Origin: Sphingobium abikonense NBRC 16140
Lineage (GTDB): Bacteria; Pseudomonadota; Alphaproteobacteria; Sphingomonadales; Sphingomonadaceae
NCBI RefSeq assembly: GCF_001598335.1
Contig: NZ_BCYT01000014.1
Span: forward strand, 1-64,000
Length of the DNA: 64,000 nt
Direction: 5' to 3'
In this document: positions 34,289 through 43,022 of the stretch, in pieces
Position numbering within the stretch: position 1 is the first letter of the stretch
Layout: each line of letters begins with the position of its first letter
Program-made: the position numbers and the translations under genes
The notes under the pieces: model-generated
Databases searched by the model: none
Seen by the model: only the letters and a program-made list of their open reading frames with translations
Told to the model about the DNA's origin: nothing

Positions 34289-36427
34289 TCAACCCCCGCT
34301 GCGCAAACGCAAGGTCGGGACGGCGTCGCTGTCCAGCGCCGCGCCGCGTCCCGAAAGCGAGGGATTGGTCATGAAATAGCGATGCAGGTTGAACGGCTTT
34401 TCGCCCATTTCGACGCGGCTATAATGGCCTTCGGCATCCAGCTCCCAGCTCTGTTCCGTATCTATGAGGTTGGCGACCATCACCTGATCGACGATCTGGT
34501 CGTGCACGGTGCCGCTTTCCACCGGGGCGAGGAATTCCACGCGGCGATCGAAATTGCGCGGCATCCAGTCGGCCGAGCTGATATAGACTTTCGCGCCATT
34601 GTTGGGCAGCGCCTTGCCATTGCCGAACACGGTGATGCGGCTATGCTCAAGGAACCGGCCGACGACCGATTTTACCCGGATATTCTCCGACATGCCCGGC
34701 ACCCCCGGCCGCAGGCAGCAGATGCCGCGCACGATCAGTTCGATCCGCACGCCGGCATTGCTGGCGGCATAGAGTTTTTCGATGATGGCCGGGTCGACCA
34801 GGCTGTTCATCTTGGCCCAGATGGTGCCGGGTCGCCCGGCGCGCACATGGTCGATTTCCGCCTCGATCAATTCGCACAGGCGATTGCGCAGGTCGCGCGG
34901 GCTCATCACCAGTTTCTCCAGCCCCTGCGGTTCGACATAGCCGGTGATATAGTTGAACAGCGCGGCGGCATCGCGGCCATAATCGGGATCAGCGGTAAAG
35001 AAGCTGAGGTCGGTATAGATGCGCGCGGTGATCGGGTGATAATTGCCGGTGCCGAAATGGCAGTAGGTGCGAAACTGCTCCCCTTCGCGCCGCACGACCA
35101 TCGACACCTTGGCATGGGTTTTCCAGTCGATGAAGCCATAGACGACCTGAACGCCCGCGCGCTCCAGCGCGTCCGCCCACATCAGATTCTGTTCCTCGTC
35201 GAATCGCGCCTTGAGCTCGACCACGGCGGTCACGGACTTGCCCGCTTCGGCCGCGTCGATCAGCGCCCGGATGATCGCCGATTGCTTGCCCGCGCGATAG
35301 AGCGTCTGCTTGATCGCGACCACATCAGGGTCGGACGCCGCCTGTTTCAGGAAGGATATGACGACGTCGAAGGCTTCATAGGGGTGATGGACGACGATGT
35401 CCTTCGCCCGGATCGCCGCAAAACAGTCGCCGCCATATTCACGGATGCGCTCGGGAAAGCGCGGGGCATAGGGTTCGAATTTGAGGTCGGGCCGGTCCTC
35501 GTCGACGATGCCGGACAGGTCGCCGATGCCGACAAAGCCCTCCACTTCCTCGATGATCGCCTCATGCCCCTGGAGCATGTCCTGCAGCATTTCCTCGACC
35601 GGCTCGGGAATGCGCTCCTCAATCTCCATGCGGATGACGCGCCCGCGCCGGCGGCGCTTGATGGCGCTGCGGAAATAGCGGACCAGATCCTCGGCTTCCT
35701 CCTCGATCTCGATATCGCTGTCGCGGATGATGCGGAACACGCCGCTGTTGCGGACGCGATAGCCGGGGAAAAGGTCTGCTGAAAAGCGCCGGATCACCGC
35801 CTCCAGCGCCATGTAGCGCGCCGGTTCCCCCGGCACGCGCACGAACCGCGCGAGCGAGGAAGGGATCATCACCAGCTCGCGGATCGGCTGCTTGTCCGAC
35901 AGGCGCTCCAGATCGAAAACGATCGACAGCCCCTGATTGGGAATGAAGGGAAAGGGATGCGCCGGGTCGAGCGCCTGGGGCGTCAGGATCGGGAATATCT
36001 GTGTCAGGAAATGCTCGCGCAGCCAGGCGGCGCAGACATTGTCCATCTCGGCCGATGGCCCGATGACCTCCACCCCCACCTGCGTCAGTTCGCCATGCAG
36101 CGCGCCCCATACTTTCTGCTGCGCGCGCATCAGCGTGCCCGTCGTCTCGGTGATGGCGGACAATTGCTGCGCCGGCGTCAGCCCGTCGGCGGAGCGCATG
36201 TCGACATTCTGCAACTGCTGCCCCTTGAGGCCCGCGACGCGGACAGAGAAAAACTCGTCCAGATTCGCGCCCGAAATCGACAGGAAGCGCAATCGCTCCA
36301 GCAGCGGATGAGCGCGGTTCATCGCCTCTTCCAGCACGCGCTGGTTGAACGCCAGCCAGGACAGCTCGCGATTGAAATAGCGATCGCTGGGCAGCGACAG
36401 ATTGGCAATGGGATCGGCTTCGGCCAC
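34289..36427 (-). CDS. ppk: polyphosphate kinase 1
   Basis: 712 residues from GTG 36427, the normal length for PPK1. It polymerises the gamma-phosphate of ATP into polyphosphate. The N-terminal opening YFNRELSWLAFNQRVLEEA, the phosphohistidine region CHFGTGNYHPITARIYTD and the phospholipase D-like C-terminal domains are present. It starts 3 bp after the hda stop and is followed by ppx. Confidence 0.97.
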   Translation of the reverse strand: MAEADPIANLSLPSDRYFNRELSWLAFNQRVLEEAMNRAHPLLERLRFLSISGANLDEFFSVRVAGLKGQQLQNVDMRSADGLTPAQQLSAITETTGTLMRAQQKVWGALHGELTQVGVEVIGPSAEMDNVCAAWLREHFLTQIFPILTPQALDPAHPFPFIPNQGLSIVFDLERLSDKQPIRELVMIPSSLARFVRVPGEPARYMALEAVIRRFSADLFPGYRVRNSGVFRIIRDSDIEIEEEAEDLVRYFRSAIKRRRRGRVIRMEIEERIPEPVEEMLQDMLQGHEAIIEEVEGFVGIGDLSGIVDEDRPDLKFEPYAPRFPERIREYGGDCFAAIRAKDIVVHHPYEAFDVVISFLKQAASDPDVVAIKQTLYRAGKQSAIIRALIDAAEAGKSVTAVVELKARFDEEQNLMWADALERAGVQVVYGFIDWKTHAKVSMVVRREGEQFRTYCHFGTGNYHPITARIYTDLSFFTADPDYGRDAAALFNYITGYVEPQGLEKLVMSPRDLRNRLCELIEAEIDHVRAGRPGTIWAKMNSLVDPAIIEKLYAASNAGVRIELIVRGICCLRPGVPGMSENIRVKSVVGRFLEHSRITVFGNGKALPNNGAKVYISSADWMPRNFDRRVEFLAPVESGTVHDQIVDQVMVANLIDTEQSWELDAEGHYSRVEMGEKPFNLHRYFMTNPSLSGRGAALDSDAVPTLRLRSGG

Positions 36428-36430
36428 GGA

Positions 36431-37081
36431 CTACTCGCGTTGCGCTGAGGAAGGATCGGACGGGACTATAGGCAGGATACCCGCGGATTGCAGGGCCTCT
36501 TTCGCCATTGCGACCGAAATCTTGCGTCCAGATGACAAGGCGGCGCGATCCAGCAGGCGCGTGATCATGTCGATGGCGGCATAGGACCGCTCGATCCGCC
36601 GCGCCAGCCAGTCTGGCACATCGGGGGAATAGGCCGCGCCAGCGGTATCGAAACTGCGCTGGATGAGCGCGCGCGTCAGCATCTCGTCGGGCGCATCGAT
36701 GGCGACATGGGGAACGGCGGCCAGCCGGGATCGCAGGTCGGGCAAGGTGGCGGGCCAGCTGGCCGGCGGCGCCTGCCCCACCAGCAAGAGCGGGCGATGG
36801 TCCGTCTGCGCGGCGTTCCAAGCGTGGAACAGCCGATGATCGTCCAGCGGACGGCCTGCCTCCTGCGCATCGTCGATGACATCTCCGCTACTCATGCGGG
36901 CGAACTGACGCGCCAGCATCGAGCGTCCCGACCGGGCCGGTCCGACCAGCACGGCGATGGACAGCGGCCATTCGCGCCAGCGCTCCAAATAGGCGACGGC
37001 GACCTGATTGGACTCGCTCACCAGAAAATCGTCGTCGCCCTTCCCCCCATGGCCTTCGAACGGAAGGCTGATCTGGCTCAT
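36431..37081 (-). CDS. hda: Hda-type DnaA-related regulator
   Basis: 216 residues. The extreme N-terminus QISLPFE matches the beta-clamp-binding hexapeptide of Hda, and the body is an AAA+ DnaA-like domain. Hda with the clamp stimulates DnaA-ATP hydrolysis after initiation. The Walker A loop reads GPARSGRS, with Arg in place of the usual Lys, so nucleotide binding may be weak or altered. It overlaps the upstream DUF2066 gene by 4 bp and sits in the conserved order DUF2066-hda-ppk-ppx. Confidence 0.9.
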   Translation of the reverse strand: MSQISLPFEGHGGKGDDDFLVSESNQVAVAYLERWREWPLSIAVLVGPARSGRSMLARQFARMSSGDVIDDAQEAGRPLDDHRLFHAWNAAQTDHRPLLLVGQAPPASWPATLPDLRSRLAAVPHVAIDAPDEMLTRALIQRSFDTAGAAYSPDVPDWLARRIERSYAAIDMITRLLDRAALSSGRKISVAMAKEALQSAGILPIVPSDPSSAQRE

Positions 37082-38358
37082 TGGGCGGGCGGCGGCGCCT
37101 GTCGCCGCGTGATGCGCAGCGTCGTCCCGGCTACGGCGACCTGATATCCGCGCGCCTGAAGTCCGGTCCGCAGCATGTCGATGCTGCCGTCAAACCCGAC
37201 CTGCATCACCGACGTGCCGCCCAGCGCCAGGCTGCTGGTCGATGCCGAGCGTACGCCCGGAATAGACCGGACCGCCGATTCGCCCGCGCCAACGGAGCTG
37301 ACGTCGGGCGTGTCATACTGGATCGTGAAGCTGCCCGTCGTGCTGGCGCCCGGCACCGGCACATCGACCGCCTCGATCGGCGCCTCGATGGCATTCTCAA
37401 TCTCCAGCGCGGCGGGATCGACCGGCTCCTCGATGATGAGCGACGGGTCAGGACGCAGGCGGCCGTCGTTCAGTGCGTCTGTATATAGCGCATCGATCCG
37501 CTTTGCGCCCTCGTCCAGCATCTGCGCCAGGCCGCTGGCGTTGGACGCGCGCAGCGCGAAGCTGCCGATCAGGCTGTTGTCGGGACCATAGCGCGCGGTG
37601 AAGGTTGCCGTGATCGGACCGCCGGGATAGGCGCGCTCCAGCCGCACGATCGGAATGACGACATCGGCCGCGCCATATTGGTCCAGCAGCACCCGCCACC
37701 ACAGGCGGCCGCGCCGCCCGGTCTGGCCGGCATTAAGCAGGATCGGATCGGCGATCGATCCGGCGACACGCACGTAATCGATGGCGCTTTCACCCGTCCG
37801 ATAGCGCGCCCAGGCCTTCTGCCATTCATTGGTCCGCTCATAGGACACGGCGGAACCGCCATCCCACATCACTGGAATGACGAGCAGCGGCGGCGACCGG
37901 CGGACATTGCCCGACACGCCGAGCAACTGCCCGGTGCGCGCACGATCAAACATGACGCCCAGCGTCGCGACATAGCGCGTCGGGCCGATCTGCTCCTGCT
38001 CGATCTCGATCCCAGAAATCATGCCTTCCAGCTGCGAATCGGACAGTGCAGGCGCGCCCGCCCCGCCATGGGTGCGGCTCCATAACATGCGCCACGCCTG
38101 CCGCTGCGCCATGCGCCAGCCGGCATAACGGGCGCTGTCGGCGTCCTTGGCCTCCACGTCCACCTTGACGCCCGTCACCTCAAAATCGCCGCCGCTGGCG
38201 ATCGGCGGGACGCCGCGTTCCCCCTCCATCTGGGCAAACAGAGCGGCGGCCAGCAGGCCAAGGGCGATGGCGACCGCGATCTGGATGGGCCGGGACAGGA
38301 GGCGCAAGAGCGCCACGGGCCGGGAAAGGGGACGGGACAGGGACGGGCTGAGGCTCAC
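37078..38358 (-). CDS. DUF2066-family protein
   Basis: About 426 residues if started at GTG 38358, which has AAAAGGG about 5 nt upstream; a TTG at 38394 is the alternative. An N-terminal hydrophobic helix (IQIAVAIALGLLAAALFA) exports or anchors it. The family core is seen in RRSPPLLVIPVMWDGG and RLERAYPGGPI. The function is unknown, although it is nearly always next to hda and divergent from purM in alphaproteobacteria. Probably periplasmic. Confidence 0.9.
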   Translation of the reverse strand: MSLSPSLSRPLSRPVALLRLLSRPIQIAVAIALGLLAAALFAQMEGERGVPPIASGGDFEVTGVKVDVEAKDADSARYAGWRMAQRQAWRMLWSRTHGGAGAPALSDSQLEGMISGIEIEQEQIGPTRYVATLGVMFDRARTGQLLGVSGNVRRSPPLLVIPVMWDGGSAVSYERTNEWQKAWARYRTGESAIDYVRVAGSIADPILLNAGQTGRRGRLWWRVLLDQYGAADVVIPIVRLERAYPGGPITATFTARYGPDNSLIGSFALRASNASGLAQMLDEGAKRIDALYTDALNDGRLRPDPSLIIEEPVDPAALEIENAIEAPIEAVDVPVPGASTTGSFTIQYDTPDVSSVGAGESAVRSIPGVRSASTSSLALGGTSVMQVGFDGSIDMLRTGLQARGYQVAVAGTTLRITRRQAPPPAQ

Positions 38359-38433
38359 GCGCGCCCTTTTGGCGTGTAATGCCCGGGATGCCAAGCTTCC
38401 GTTTTGCGCCTCTTTGTTCTAGGGGCGCTGATC

Positions 38434-39528
38434 ATGAGCGACAACGAATCCTACAGCTACGCCAAGGCTGGCGTCGACATCGCCGCTGGCAATGCCCTGG
38501 TCCGCGCCATCGCGCCCCTGGCCAAGGCGACGCGCCGGCCGGGTGCGGACGCGGAACTGGGCGGCTTTGGCGGCTTTTTCGATCTGAAGGCGGCGGGCTA
38601 TGACGATCCACTGCTGGTCGCCGCCAATGATGGCGTCGGCACCAAGCTCAAGCTGGCGATCGACCATGACCGCCATGATGGCGTGGGCATCGACCTGGTC
38701 GCGATGTGCGCCAATGACCTCATCGTGCAGGGCGCCGAACCACTCTTCTTCCTCGATTATTACGCGACCGGCCGGCTGGAAAGCGGCGTCGCCGAACGCG
38801 TCATCGCCGGCATCGCAGAAGGATGTCGTCAGGCGGGCTGCGCGCTCATTGGCGGCGAAACCGCCGAAATGCCGGGCATGTATGCGGACGGCGACTATGA
38901 CCTTGCGGGTTTTTGCGTAGGGGCGGTGGAACGATCCAAGGCGTTGACCGGTAATCGGGTCAAGGCCGGCGACGTGCTGCTGGGCCTCGCCTCTTCGGGC
39001 GTGCACTCCAACGGCTATTCGCTGGTCCGCCGCCTCGCCGCCGACAAGGGGTGGAAGCTCGACCGCCCTGCCCTGTTCGACCAGGACATGCTGCTGGTCG
39101 ACGCGCTGATGGCGCCCACGCGTATCTATGTGAAGAGCCTGCTGCCGCTGGTGCGGGCGGGCCTCGTCAACGCGCTGGCGCATATCACCGGGGGCGGGCT
39201 GTTGGAAAATGTCCCGCGCGTCCTGCCCGACGGCGCCCACGCCGTGATTGAAGCTGACGCCTGGGACCAGCCCCGGCTGATGGCCTTCCTGCAGGCGCAG
39301 GGGCATATCGAACCCGAAGAAATGGCGCGCACCTTCAACTGCGGCATCGGCATGGTGCTCGCCGTCGATGAAGCGCATGTCACCGCCGTCACAAAGGCGT
39401 TGGAGGATGCGGGCGAAACCGTGTTCGCCATCGGCGCCGTCGTGACCGGGGACAAGGGCTGCACCGTCCGGGGCAGCGCCGAAAGCTGGAGCGCCAAAGC
39501 CGCCTGGTCGGCCACCCATCTGGGGTGA
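38434..39528 (+). CDS. purM: phosphoribosylformylglycinamidine cyclo-ligase (AIR synthetase)
   Basis: 364 residues from ATG 38434, supported by AGGGG 8 nt upstream. It makes aminoimidazole ribonucleotide in purine synthesis. Signatures are [13 protein letters not shown], the ATP/Mg loop in [13 protein letters not shown] and [22 protein letters not shown], and [11 protein letters not shown]. It is 34 bp before purN, and the two are surely co-transcribed. Confidence 0.97.
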   Translation: MSDNESYSYAKAGVDIAAGNALVRAIAPLAKATRRPGADAELGGFGGFFDLKAAGYDDPLLVAANDGVGTKLKLAIDHDRHDGVGIDLVAMCANDLIVQGAEPLFFLDYYATGRLESGVAERVIAGIAEGCRQAGCALIGGETAEMPGMYADGDYDLAGFCVGAVERSKALTGNRVKAGDVLLGLASSGVHSNGYSLVRRLAADKGWKLDRPALFDQDMLLVDALMAPTRIYVKSLLPLVRAGLVNALAHITGGGLLENVPRVLPDGAHAVIEADAWDQPRLMAFLQAQGHIEPEEMARTFNCGIGMVLAVDEAHVTAVTKALEDAGETVFAIGAVVTGDKGCTVRGSAESWSAKAAWSATHLG

Positions 39529-39562
39529 TGCCACCAACCTTGTCCGGCGGAACGGAGGGAAA

Positions 39563-40516
39563 ATGATGGCAAAGGCCAGGGTCGCTGTTCTGATTTCCGG
39601 GCGGGGATCGAATATGGCGGCGTTGCTCTACGCCGCAAAGGCGCACAGCTGTCCTTATGAGATCGTGCTAGTCGCCGCCAATGATCCGGCGGCACCGGGT
39701 CTGGCGCTGGCCGAGGCGGAGGGCATCGCGACCTTTGGCCAGAGTCACAAAGGGCTGAAACGCGCCGAATTTGATTCGATCATCGATGCGCAACTGCGCG
39801 CTGCGGGTGCGGACTATGTCGCGCTGGCGGGCTATATGCGGCTTCTGTCGCCCGAATTCGTGCGGGCATGGGACGGCCGGATGCTCAACATCCATCCCAG
39901 CCTGCTCCCCAAATATAAGGGCCTCGACACGCACCAGCGGGCGATCGATGCCGGGGACAGCCATGCCGGGTGTTCGGTGCATATCGTCACGGCGGAACTG
40001 GACGATGGACCGGTGCTGGCGCAAACCCCCGTGGCCATCCTGCCCGGCGACAGCGCCGACAGCCTGGCCGCCCGTATTCTTATCGCCGAACATCAGCTCT
40101 ATTCGCGCACGCTGGCGGAGTTCGTCACGCGCGAACAGCAGCCCGAATGGATGCTCAATCGCGTCCGGGAAATTGCCCTTGCCCTGCCCCAGGCGGACGA
40201 GGTCATCTCCCACGGCATGCCGTGTTTCGGGATCGAAAAGGGCAAGAAATTCGCCTGGTTCACCCGCGACCATCATGGCGACGGCATAGTGGCGCTGCTG
40301 GTCAAGACCACCGCGCCGGATGAACAGGCGACGCTGATCGAAGCCGACCCGGACCGCTATTACCGCCCCGCCTATTTCGGTACGGACTGGGTCGGCATCC
40401 GGCTGGACCAGGGCGTCAACGACTGGGACCATATCAGCGATCGGCTTCGCGCCAGCTGGCGGCAGGTCGCGCCGAAGACGCTGCTCGGCCTCATGGACAT
40501 CGCCGAAGATTTTTGA
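39563..40516 (+). CDS. purN: GAR transformylase fused to a C-terminal MmcQ/YjbR-like domain
   Basis: 317 residues, about 100 longer than usual PurN. Residues 1-205 are the formyltransferase (VAVLISGRGSNM; active-site HPSLLPKYKG with Asn/His nearby; AGCSVHIVTAELDDGPVLAQ) that transfers formyl from 10-formyl-THF to GAR. Residues about 210-317 (SHGMPCFGIEKGKKFAWFTR, then YYRPAYFGTDWVGIRLDQG) match the MmcQ/YjbR fold, a small CyaY-like domain of unknown function. The fusion is in one uninterrupted frame with a good ribosome binding site (GGAGGG). What the added domain does is unknown. Confidence 0.93.
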   Translation: MMAKARVAVLISGRGSNMAALLYAAKAHSCPYEIVLVAANDPAAPGLALAEAEGIATFGQSHKGLKRAEFDSIIDAQLRAAGADYVALAGYMRLLSPEFVRAWDGRMLNIHPSLLPKYKGLDTHQRAIDAGDSHAGCSVHIVTAELDDGPVLAQTPVAILPGDSADSLAARILIAEHQLYSRTLAEFVTREQQPEWMLNRVREIALALPQADEVISHGMPCFGIEKGKKFAWFTRDHHGDGIVALLVKTTAPDEQATLIEADPDRYYRPAYFGTDWVGIRLDQGVNDWDHISDRLRASWRQVAPKTLLGLMDIAEDF

Positions 40517-40521
40517 GGGCG

Positions 40522-40549
40522 AACCGGGCGGCGCGATGGCCGCCCGGTT
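40522..40549. terminator. hairpin between convergent purN and the RpiB-like gene
   Basis: AACCGGGCGGC (40522-40532) pairs perfectly with GCCGCCCGGTT (40539-40549), an 11-bp stem with a 6-nt loop, placed between the two convergent stop codons. It lacks a T-run but is well positioned as a bidirectional terminator. Confidence 0.6.
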
Positions 40550-40558
40550 GTGTCAGGC

Positions 40559-41224
40559 TCAGGCGTCTGCGAGTGCGGGCGCGCCTTCCAGCACGCCCTT
40601 CACATAATCGCGGATCGCCTCATCCTGCGCGTTGGCAAAGAAATATTCCTGGAAGCGTTCGCCAGCGATCGCGGCCTTGAGCAGATCCTGATCGATCGAC
40701 TTCAGCACGGTCACCATGTCCTTGCACGATGCGTCCTTCAGGGATTTCAGGATGCCGCGGTTCTTCGCCATGATTTCCGCCCGCTCCTTGGGATAGCCAA
40801 GACCACGCTCGCCTTCGAACAGCTTGCGGTAGACATCCTGCAGGTTCAGCTCGGCAGCCCAGCCAAAACCCTTGGCATAGGGCATGGAAATGGCGTTGCC
40901 ATCGTTGATCTGCGCGAACAGGAACGCGTCAGTGGGGTCGATCACCAGTCCGCAGAACACGCCGGGCATGGCGTTGCATGCCAGCATCGATCCCATGCCG
41001 GTGCCGCAGCCGGTGACGACGAAGTCGACCGCCTTGGAATTGAGCAGGATGCCGGTCAGGATACCGTTCATGACATAGGTCAGCGAGGCCTTATCCTCGG
41101 CCGTATACATGCCATAGTTGAACACTTCATGGCCCAGCGGTTCGGCGACGGCGGTCAATGCCGAATGGATCGTCGCATTCTTGGCCGCCTGGCTGTTTTC
41201 CGTAATCAGGGCGATTTTCATCAT
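40559..41224 (-). CDS. RpiB/LacA/LacB-family sugar-phosphate isomerase-like protein
   Basis: 221 residues. The family fold is shown by MKIALITENSQAAKN, the conserved VVTGCGTGMGSMLACN loop with Cys, and the later NDGNAIS. RpiB members isomerise ribose 5-phosphate, allose phosphate or related sugars; this one is longer than E. coli RpiB (149 residues) and has a helical C-terminal extension (about residues 150-221), so its substrate may differ. It is convergent with purN. The 247-bp gap upstream (41225-41471) holds no gene that I can see. Confidence 0.85.
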   Translation of the reverse strand: MMKIALITENSQAAKNATIHSALTAVAEPLGHEVFNYGMYTAEDKASLTYVMNGILTGILLNSKAVDFVVTGCGTGMGSMLACNAMPGVFCGLVIDPTDAFLFAQINDGNAISMPYAKGFGWAAELNLQDVYRKLFEGERGLGYPKERAEIMAKNRGILKSLKDASCKDMVTVLKSIDQDLLKAAIAGERFQEYFFANAQDEAIRDYVKGVLEGAPALADA

Positions 41225-41471
41225 TAGTCTCCAAATGAGTGGCGGATGGAAAGGCCATTAGCGGTGCAGGTTTTGGAACGCATGCCCACACCTTGGGAAT
41301 CTCGTCCCTACACGAAAAATGCCACAGCGGAAATCATCAAGCCCATATTCAGCCCGATTGACGCACCCCGCACCGCGCCGGCCCAAATCGCCCATAAGCG
41401 CCGGTCCAGGCTTGCCCGATCAAAGCTTCCGCCCTCTTCCCTTCTGCCGTCACGATCCCCATAGAGCAGCA

Positions 41472-42404
41472 ATGACTGACCGCCCTGCCCCGCAAGCCGC
41501 CATCGAAATCCGTAACCTCACCAAGGTTTACAAGGGCGGAAAGCGTGCGCTCGATGGCATCGACCTCACCATTCCGCGCGGCCAGATTTACGGATTGCTC
41601 GGTCCCAATGGCGCGGGCAAGTCGACCACCATCAACATCCTGGCCGGGATGGTGAACAAGAGCGCGGGGGACGTGCGCATCTGGGGCTTCGACATCGACG
41701 TCAATCCACGCAATGCCAAGAATTCGATCGGCATCGTGCCGCAGGAGATCGTCTTCGACCCCTTTTTCACGCCGCTGGAAACGCTGGAAAACCAGGCGGG
41801 CTTCTACGGCGTGCCCAAGGACAAGCGTCGGTCGATGGAATTGTTGCGCGCGGTGCATCTGGATGACAAGGCCAATGCCTATGCCCGCACCCTGTCGGGC
41901 GGCATGAAGCGCCGCCTACTGGTCGCCAAGGCGATGGTCCATTCCCCGCCCATTCTGGTGCTGGACGAACCCACCGCCGGCGTCGACGTGCAATTGCGTC
42001 AGCAGCTATGGGACTATGTGCGCGAACTCAATGCCATGGGCGTCACCATCGTGCTTACCACCCATTATCTCGAGGAAGCCGAAGAACTGTGCGATCGCAT
42101 CGGCATCATCAACCATGGCAAGGTCATCACCGACAAGCCGACCCGCGAGCTCATCGCCATGGCGCAGGAAAAGGTGGTGCAGGTGACGGTCGATCGCGAC
42201 CTCACGGCCGCGCCGGACGCGCCCTGCTTTGAAAAGGTCGAATTGACCGGCGAACGCACGCTCACCATCACCTACAGCAAGGACCGCGCCAATGCCGGCC
42301 AGGTGCTGAGCGCCGTGCAGGCCAGCGGCCTGTCGATCGTGGACGTAGTGACGCGCGATCCGGACCTGGAGGACGTCTTCCTGCACCTGACGGCGGCGGC
42401 GTAA
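41472..42404 (+). CDS. orphan ABC transporter ATPase, CcmA/NodI type
   Basis: 310 residues from ATG 41472; the frame runs further upstream but lacks family similarity there. Walker A is GPNGAGKST (44-52), signature LSGGMKRR, Walker B ILVLDEPT and switch His in LTTHYLEEAE. The C-terminal 80 residues (VVQVTVDRDL to DLEDVFLHL) form the extra domain found in ABC-2-type exporters. The partner membrane protein would normally be next to it but is absent here; the next gene is an unrelated lower-G+C ORF. Confidence 0.92.
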   Translation: MTDRPAPQAAIEIRNLTKVYKGGKRALDGIDLTIPRGQIYGLLGPNGAGKSTTINILAGMVNKSAGDVRIWGFDIDVNPRNAKNSIGIVPQEIVFDPFFTPLETLENQAGFYGVPKDKRRSMELLRAVHLDDKANAYARTLSGGMKRRLLVAKAMVHSPPILVLDEPTAGVDVQLRQQLWDYVRELNAMGVTIVLTTHYLEEAEELCDRIGIINHGKVITDKPTRELIAMAQEKVVQVTVDRDLTAAPDAPCFEKVELTGERTLTITYSKDRANAGQVLSAVQASGLSIVDVVTRDPDLEDVFLHLTAAA

Positions 42405-42426
42405 ATGGCAAGAGGGAGGGGATATT

Positions 42427-43011
42427 ATGGGCTTCAAGATTTCATGGCTGGCATTTGAAGCGCTCGACAAGGCCACCCTGCTCGATGCGCTCGGCTTCCA
42501 TGACACCGGTGTATCGGACGAAGCTAACGAAGCTCCCTTCTCCGCTGCTCAGTTGCCTAACGGGTGGAGCATCATCTGGTCGAATGATTTTGGCTGGATA
42601 GAAACGCAATCCGTCAAACTTCCCTTTCCAACCCAGAGAGCAATTGCCTGCCAACTGCATGAAGGCCTAATGTTCAGCGCGGCACGCGGCGCTGATGACG
42701 GAGCTGAAAAATGGAGCGTCTCTCATGATACGCAAACCGCGTTGCATGATCTTACCTTAGTCGGTGACTTGCCGAGCACCCTTCCCGAAATCAGAAGCAG
42801 GTTGTTACGTGAACAGCAGGAGGAGGACCGGAATAGCGCTGAGGTTGATTTCATTTTCGAAATTCCGATTGAGTTGGCCCAAAGCATCACAGGCTTTCGA
42901 CATGATCTTTGGGAAATAGATGGACGCCGACCAGACTGGACAATCATCGAGCAAACATCCGTCACACCCCGACAGCGCAGCTTCTTTCGCTCGCTATTCA
43001 GCCGTAGCTAG
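42427..43011 (+). CDS. hypothetical protein, lower G+C than its neighbours
   Basis: 194 residues with no signal peptide or membrane segment. The opening MGFKISWLAFEALDK, the DEANEAPFSAAQLPNGWSII stretch and LHEGLMFSAARG give it a definite, probably conserved, soluble fold, but I cannot name a function. By eye its base composition is clearly less GC-rich than the flanking genes and its codon use is less biased, which suggests recent acquisition. It sits where the permease of the upstream ABC ATPase would be expected. Confidence 0.8.
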   Translation: MGFKISWLAFEALDKATLLDALGFHDTGVSDEANEAPFSAAQLPNGWSIIWSNDFGWIETQSVKLPFPTQRAIACQLHEGLMFSAARGADDGAEKWSVSHDTQTALHDLTLVGDLPSTLPEIRSRLLREQQEEDRNSAEVDFIFEIPIELAQSITGFRHDLWEIDGRRPDWTIIEQTSVTPRQRSFFRSLFSRS

Positions 43012-43022
43012 GAGCGGCATCC

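Noticed and set aside
32799..34379. 526-residue plus-strand ORF
   Set aside because: Antisense of ppx, which shows both phosphate-binding loops.
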